Below, in pieces: positions 58,036 through 64,000 of a DNA stretch of 64,000 nucleotides. The notes beneath the pieces are model-generated. The model did not search any database and had not been told where the DNA came from. It saw nothing but the letters and a program-made list of their open reading frames with translations. The position numbers were made by a program, and so were the translations under genes. The stretch comes from Mytilisepta virgata. Taxonomy: Eukaryota; Mollusca; Bivalvia; Mytilida; Mytilidae. Numbering within the stretch: position 1 is the first letter of the stretch; every line of letters begins with the position of its first letter. The stretch covers positions 27,146,593 through 27,210,592 of the forward strand of contig CM051516.1 in NCBI GenBank assembly GCA_028015205.1, in the 5' to 3' direction.

Positions 58036-59341
58036 AGAGGTTATGTCTGCACCTAACTGTACGTCTTTTTGTGTCATTGCATTTCTTGTGATTCAAGTTT
58101 AGAGATCAACAAGAAAAGATAATGTAGACCGCCAAAATTTAAAAAATAAACTTCTCGATTTATTTCATTACGTGATGGGAAGGAAAAATCATATTAAATC
58201 AACTGTCAATTTTTTGTAAACATAACATTCATAAATTGAGATTAATCAGAGGCTTTTCAATTTCGTATTTTTGTAATCTATGTGGGTCTAGAGGGAGTAT
58301 ATGGAAAGAGCAATATATACTCATGATTATCATATACATAAAAATACAATATGTACACAGATTTCGTTCTTTGTCAGATTTGTATTCGGAGCCACTTATA
58401 AAATATTTTTCCAGGCGTGTGACAAATATGTGACAGTTACCGCTAACGAACCAAAGAAACAAAACTTTTTAAGAACTTTCAGGACAGAGCTATGAGACGT
58501 CTTAGTTTTCACAAAGGGGTAGGGGTTAACGCCTTCAATGCCCGTTTTTCGCCAACAAATACTAGTATGAACATTTGAGGAATGGATTCCAAATTAGCCT
58601 TTCGTTTGTGAAATATATAAGATGCTTACAAAATAATTTATTTATGCTTAATTTCCAGCATTGTGACGTCAAAATTATGTCGCAATATTGCTTCATTGAC
58701 TACATATCTTGACAATAGCTGATTTTTAGCAGTTTTCCATGCATATTTTGATTGAGAAAACATTGTGCCCATTCTAGAAACAAACAAATATTTCTATAGG
58801 AGATGTATACTATCCGAATACATATTCATGTTAAATATAGAGTTTTTTCTTGCATGCGCGTGGAATTTCTCGTTGCAAAGTTTATTTGAAAATTGGCCAA
58901 AATCATCAAAAACTAGAGATTTTATGAAACTGCGTCAATATTAAAAACGTTTGGGTTTCAGTAGTTACTAATTGCGTTTGAGTAACAAAAGGTGCACCAG
59001 AGTTATAACCAATGTGCATAGGTTAAAACTCGTAAGTCCAAGTTATAAACCGTGCGCTTTAATTAAAACCTGACAGCCAAATTTATTACCTACTCCCAGA
59101 ATCATCAAATGTAAAACGGCTTTTTGTGGTTTTGCCTTTGTCAAATATTCACACATATTCGTACCACTACAGCTATAGTCGTAAGTGTGATCTGATTTTC
59201 GGTCCTCAGCGTCAAAGCTCTATGACGTAATGGGACCAGTTTCGACCGTATTCGTTCGTATGTTTGTGAAACAACTACCGAAGAATACTCCTTATATAAA
59301 TCTGGGGACTAGTAACTGAAAGTGATAGGTAACAGGGATGT
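58036..59341. other. non-coding, nothing firmly recognised
   Basis: The open frames near 58.23-58.50 kb overlap on both strands and show no family features. A degenerate repeat copy is at 59143-59250 (see 37468). Confidence 0.4.
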
Positions 59342-59630
59342 TATAGCGAGCGCAGCGAGCTCTATGGGAGCGTATGGGTCATTTAGAAAAGTCTTTGTTT
59401 AATGGAGGCAGCCATTATGCAATCCGAAGTGAATTTATTTGTTAAAGCGAATATTGTGCTACATACTAAGGCTAGAAAAAGTTTCGTTTCCCGGAAACGG
59501 AAGTAACTAAAGTAATGGAAATAACTTGCTTCAAATTATAATTTTAGAGTCAGAATCGTCATACCGGAAATGAGTTTCTAGAAAGGGCTACTGCTGCGCT
59601 CGCATCATTGGCCACGCCAACAGCATATTA
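59342..59630 (+). repeat. dispersed repeat, second copy of 29105-29366
   Basis: Starts TAGCGAGCGCAGCGAGCT and ends CCAACAGCATATTA; carries about 30 bp extra (GCAATCCGAAGTGAATTTAT). GCGAGCGCAGC near the start is echoed in reverse near the end (GCTGCGCTCGC), suggesting short inverted ends. Confidence 0.75.
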
Positions 59631-60500
59631 AAAAGTATAACACACGACGAAAGACCTATCCCATACAACGACATCAGTTTCTCAATCCACTCGTACAAAT
59701 TTCTTTGAGGTCGCTCTCAGAATTTCCCACTACACCTGTTTGATGAAATAATGACAGTGACTTCGTCGCTGCTACACTAATTTGTTTTTATCTATGTCAA
59801 AATAAAGATTAGCGCCATCTTAATGAAACTGACGTAAACCAGGATGTCGTAAATCATTCAATTGACGTAACCCAGAAGTAGTTCTCGCAACCTACATAAC
59901 TCTTTCCTTATTGTCTGACATTCATATAAATATAAATCTTGTTCCGTTTCAGGACATTAATTGCGTATAGTATTGTGGCTAATTGTACTCTTACCAAATG
60001 ATAGACAAGAACAGATTTAGAATGACACAAAATATGATTATGTAGGCAAAGCCTGTCTTTCTCGAGAGTTTCAAGATCTCATCCGATTTAGATGTATGAA
60101 GCAGAAAAAAGCAAATAAAAGCCTACTATTTAAATAACCGTTCATACTCAGAACATACAATACCCTCGATTGTATATTTTAAAAAGACCAAGCGTGCACT
60201 CTTCCATATAATCTTGGTACTTTTCTAGTTCGGTTCAGAATTTTTGCCTTATCGGCAAATACCCTATATCTCCGTTGGTTTCTATCTGTTTGAAATTTTT
60301 CATCAGAACCACACAATGGCAATATATCTTTTGTAGTCCTTGCAGTTGAATCTTTACCATTGACGATAAAAAAAATATCATATATTGATAAACACGATTA
60401 GATAAGGTTAATAAAATGAATTATTTTTATTTATCATATACTTGGTACTAAATAAAGGAAAATTGCATATACGATACTGAAAGAACATAATTGTCAGCTG
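59631..60500. other. non-coding, nothing recognised
   Basis: No exon, RNA gene or repeat family identified. Confidence 0.4.
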
Positions 60501-60715
60501 TATTTTCCACCGGGATGATATCGATATCATCACCCCTTTATCATATCCCTTAAAATGATATTGGTCACGTGACCAGAAAAAACTCTTCACCACTGTTGAA
60601 ATATATGATAAAGCGTATAAAACATGTCAAAATCCGTATCACCCCTCGATCAATATCATCCCTCGGGCTGATATTGAAATCTCGGGGGGAATCGGCATGT
60701 GATACAGATTTTGCT
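60501..60715. repeat. repeat segment rich in GATATC palindromes
   Basis: It contains the perfect 18-bp palindrome GATGATATCGATATCATC (60514-60531), the perfect 14-bp palindrome TGGTCACGTGACCA (60562-60575, with a CACGTG E-box), and further GATATTGAAATCTCGGGG and ATCATCCCTCGGG words. A dispersed-element origin is likely. Confidence 0.55.
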
Positions 60716-61763
60716 ATGTATTATTCTATATTGATTTACACGGGTCAGTTGGTTATTGTTAATTACCGTAAATTTGGCCATTTGTAATAACAGCACAATA
60801 GGTAATTGGTGTGCCTTTTGTATGTTGTAGACTTCTAGCTAATGATCCTTTACTTCATAATCTTTATGCTAGAATCAAACAGGAGCAACAGCAATGTATT
60901 AATATATATATATATTAGCATAAGAATACCGAAGCAAAAGTTCGTAATTCGAAATCGAAGAAAATTCATGAGAACGGAAGACCACAACGATACAGGTAAA
61001 ACTAAATGAATAAAAAACATATGATAAACTAAACAAAAATAGAACAAGACAGCACAGAAACTAAAGCACTAGCAATGTGAATTCCACTAAAAACTGGAAG
61101 TGACATCAGGTGCTCCGGAAGGGTAAGCACCTCCTGCTCCGTTAACCCGTAACAAATTACAAACAAGATACCAACAGTACGCACTCTAGTTAGACGTTAC
61201 GTTACTGTTGTTATTGTTTCGTTCTTATTTCGGAAAAACTTCTGCTTCAATGCAACAACAGTGTGTTTTGTGTTGTCTTGTTGGCTTCATTGGTTTCAAA
61301 ATCTTATTTGACACAAAACAACACATATTCACGGCCTAGGTTGTTCAATCCGTCCGACTAATTTCTATTCATGCAGTAAATTGGAATTATTTCTGTACAC
61401 TGATTCATCAACGTAAAGGTTTTCTTGTGTAGGTGCCAGGATGCGTAGAGTACATTATATTTTTATTTACAAGTATACCAGACTATTAACACCTTTTATT
61501 TGGATTAAATCAATTCTTATTGCTTTGAAGATAAATATTCTGATGCACTGGATATCATTGTAAAAGTAGTTTGTCTTTTTCAATTACTGGAAATCTGTAT
61601 CCTTACTTTTCGAACATAGATTCTTCATACGATTTATACAGATTTCGTTCAATTATTGTGCTCGAGGCCGAAAATATTTTTAAACTTAACAGTAACCCAA
61701 AACGTTAGAGAGAAAATCCAAAACCAGAAATCTACGATTACAAAGTTCGCTTCGTTACCCCAC
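60716..61763. other. non-coding with short repeat fragment
   Basis: 61080-61150 carries the CTCCGGAAGGGTAAGCA fragment seen at 36.4 kb. The remainder is unassigned. Confidence 0.45.
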
Positions 61764-62750
61764 TAATTTTGGTGTCTGGCTTTGTAGTTCCCTGAGATAC
61801 ACCCTTACAGCAAATAATGATTGTAGGTCGCTTGGTATCGGAGAACTGAACTCAGATGTAAAACTTAACCTAAGTCAATGAATCACAGTAAGTAGGTCAG
61901 AGTGGCCTAATGTTGGTCGGGGGTTGTGTTATTCCTCGAAATGCACCCTGACACAAAGTAATATGATTATAGGTCGCTTAGTATGAGAAAACTGAACTCA
62001 GAAATAAAACATAACCTAAGTCAATGAAGCACGATAAGTAGGTCAGAGTGACCTAAGTTTGGTGGGAGGCTGTGTTACCCCATGAGATGCATCCTCACAC
62101 CAAGTTATATGATTGTAGGTCGCTTGGTATTGGAGAACTGAACTTGGACGTAAAACTTAACCTAGGTCAATATAAAGCGATAAGTAGGTCAGAGTGACCT
62201 AATTTTGGTGGGAGGCTGTGTTACATCCTGAGTTGCACCCTCACACCAAGTAATATGATTGTAGGTCCCTTGGTATCAGAGATCTGAACTCGGACGTAAA
62301 ACTTAACCTAAGTCAATGAAGCACGACAAGTAGGTCAGAGTGACCTAATTTTGGTGGGAGGTTTTGTGTCTCCCCGAGATGCATCCTCCCACCAAGAAAT
62401 AAGACTGTAGGTCTCTTGGTATCGAAGAACTGAACTCGAACGTAAAACTTAATCTAAGTCAATGAAGTGTGACAAGAAGGTCAGATTTTGGTGGGAGGCT
62501 ATGTTACTCCCAGAGATGCATCCTCACACCAAGTAATATGACTGTAGGTCCCTTGGTATTGGAGAACTGAACTCGGACGTAAAACTTAACCTAAGTCAAT
62601 GAAGCGCGATAAGAAAGTCAGAGTGACCTTATTTTGGTAGGAGGCCGTATTACTTACTACCTGAGATGTACCCTCACACCAAGTAATAAGATTGTAGGTC
62701 ATTTTGTATATCAAAACTGATTTTTGACATAAAACTTAAAAGCCAGTCAA
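61764..62750 (+). repeat. 146-bp tandem array with ERE-type palindromes
   Basis: About seven copies with period 146 bp (AGGTCAGAG at 61894, 62040, 62186, 62332). Each has 'GATTGTAGGTCGCTTGGTAT', 'GAACTGAACTCGGACGTAAA', 'CTTAACCTAAGTCAATGAA' and 'AGGTCAGAGTGACCTAATTT'. AGGTCA-GAG-TGACCT is perfect at 62040-62054, 62186-62200 and 62332-62346, and degraded in the other copies. The flanks (AAGTTCGCTTCG at 61744 and the complement of AGTTCGCCTCAACGA at about 62905) hint at short inverted ends of a larger element. Confidence 0.85.
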
Positions 62751-63450
62751 CCGTGTAATATGGGTCATGTGACATGGTCAGTCTCTTCATCATGCACCTG
62801 CACACAAAAATATATGACCCTGTATCAACTAGTAACCGAGAACTGGCTGTGGACGTGGACGCGGACGTGGACACCGGGGTGACTCCAATAGTCCCCGTCA
62901 ACTTCGTTGAGGCGAACTAATGGCAAACAGGTAAAGCCAAAACCATTATGTTTATTCAAATTGCATATATCACTATATATTTAAGGGTTAATTACTACAA
63001 ATAACATAAAAATAGAAACGGGAAACATACACATGTAATAGACTTGGTAATATATTAGGGATGAAAGTGAACCAGGAATATGTTCTTTCGTCATTCAAAG
63101 ATTAATTAACATTGAAAGTAATGGATTTATATCTGAGGTTTTTAATAGTGGCGTGTACAATGTAGTTTTATGAGTGACTGACTGGCATATGTCCAAGTTC
63201 GAATATAGCATTAATATTGCTACCCGTTTTCTTTAGTCCAAAAACAGACTTGCTGTTTAATTGAAATTTTTCTTCAATAAAATTGCATTTAGATTCATTT
63301 AAAAGAGGAAATTATTTCACAGAAATATGCAATTTGTTGAAGTAAAAATTGTTTCGGCGCTGTGAAAGTCTGTAAAAATATTTTAAACGTATATATGTGG
63401 TTGGTGGCTTCATATATGTAATAAAGTGTAGCAATAATTTTAAAAAATGC
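62751..63450. other. right edge of the 146-bp element, then unassigned DNA
   Basis: 62836-62910 reads GTGGACGTGGACGCGGACGT then GGACACCGGGGTGACTCC, the distal part of the same element. After about 62.92 kb nothing is recognised. Confidence 0.4.
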
Positions 63451-63730
63451 ATTAGGGAACATCATTTCACTTCGGGGGGAGGGGGGTATGGTTTTTTGTG
63501 AAAAAAATATTCTGATTTCAAAGGGAAGGGAAAAAAATAATATGTTGCAGCAAGGGCCAAAAAATATAATCTGTGTTACAAGACTATGGAAAAAAATTTT
63601 TGGTTTAGATATATTTTTTCCAAAAAAAAAATTGAATCCGAGAGTTGATTTAAAAAATCACAAGCATTACAAGAAAAGTTTTAGATCATTATTTAATACA
63701 AACCTGACTTGATTTATTTTGAACATAGTA
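63451..63730 (+). mobile_element. second copy of the 34.4-kb element end
   Basis: TTAGGGAACATCATTTCACT, then the G-rich and TATGGTTTTTT segment, GTTGCAGCAAGGGCCAAAAA, GAATCCGAGAGTTGATTTAA and CAAGCATTACAAGAAAAG match 34423-34690 in order and orientation. TTA precedes it. The other end was not seen before the window closes, so it is truncated or runs on. Confidence 0.75.
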
Positions 63731-64000
63731 AAATATTTTCCTTACTTTTTCAGTCATACTTGACCTTTCAGTGGTTAACCATCAAGATGAAGATCAACAA
63801 TCATGACAATCAAAGCATTGTTCCTTTTTTCAATATGCATACATGTAATATAACCAATATGTGTCTACTCAGTACTGTGTGGAATTATGATTATTATAAT
63901 AAAATATTTGCACCCTAAAATTTGGAAACATGTGGTATATGTATGATGGTTTAAAGGTGTATAACAACAGAACAGACAGTGAATACCTTAAACCGCAATC

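Overview
The window is eukaryotic, intron-rich, AT-rich DNA with short exons and abundant dispersed repeats. Bivalve-type repeats are common. The GTGCTCCGGAAGGGTAAGCA element near 36.4 and 61.1 kb and the 'TTGACACATTCCCC' element near 43.56 kb are ones I associate from memory with mussels (Mytilidae, probably Mytilus). That assignment is inference, not a search result.

Layout. 1-1146: flank with a folded inverted repeat. 1147-23167: a head-to-tail array of 11 higher-order units (about 1.7-2.4 kb each). Each unit has an internal roughly 300-bp module repeated 2-3 times, then a 108-bp module repeated about 4-12 times. Almost every unit ends in a hairpin followed by CTAG-T, the 3' signature of Helitron rolling-circle transposons. 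The array is dense in AGGTCA nuclear-receptor half-sites, mostly as DR1 and TCAAGGTCA forms. Unit 9 is split by a complete, apparently young Tc1-type transposon (16103-17625) with an intact DD34E transposase.

23179-33748: a plus-strand gene for a secreted-type, multi-domain Kazal serine-protease inhibitor. Eight symmetric phase-2 exons each carry one repeat, followed by a tiny terminal exon. The array stops about 11 bases before a decayed Kazal exon, so the 5' part of the gene (signal peptide, first domains) is missing or displaced. A CACTTCCGG/ATGGCGGC start-like segment at 34.06-34.15 kb may begin another gene.

34.4-38.8 kb: repeat elements. 39501-41694: a large minus-strand terminal exon (about 730 codons) of an unrecognised, probably disordered protein whose 5' exons I could not find. 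42-56 kb: mostly non-coding, with minisatellites, two MITE/fold-back elements and a degenerate roughly 150-bp repeat element at 49.2-50.5 kb. 56354-56959: a candidate two-exon minus-strand gene with Ig-like spacing of Cys and Trp. 57-64 kb: non-coding, with a 146-bp tandem array (61.76-62.75 kb) carrying perfect AGGTCAnnnTGACCT palindromes (estrogen-response-element form) and a second copy of the 34.4-kb dispersed element at the right end.

No tRNA, rRNA, CRISPR or bacterial operon structure was seen.
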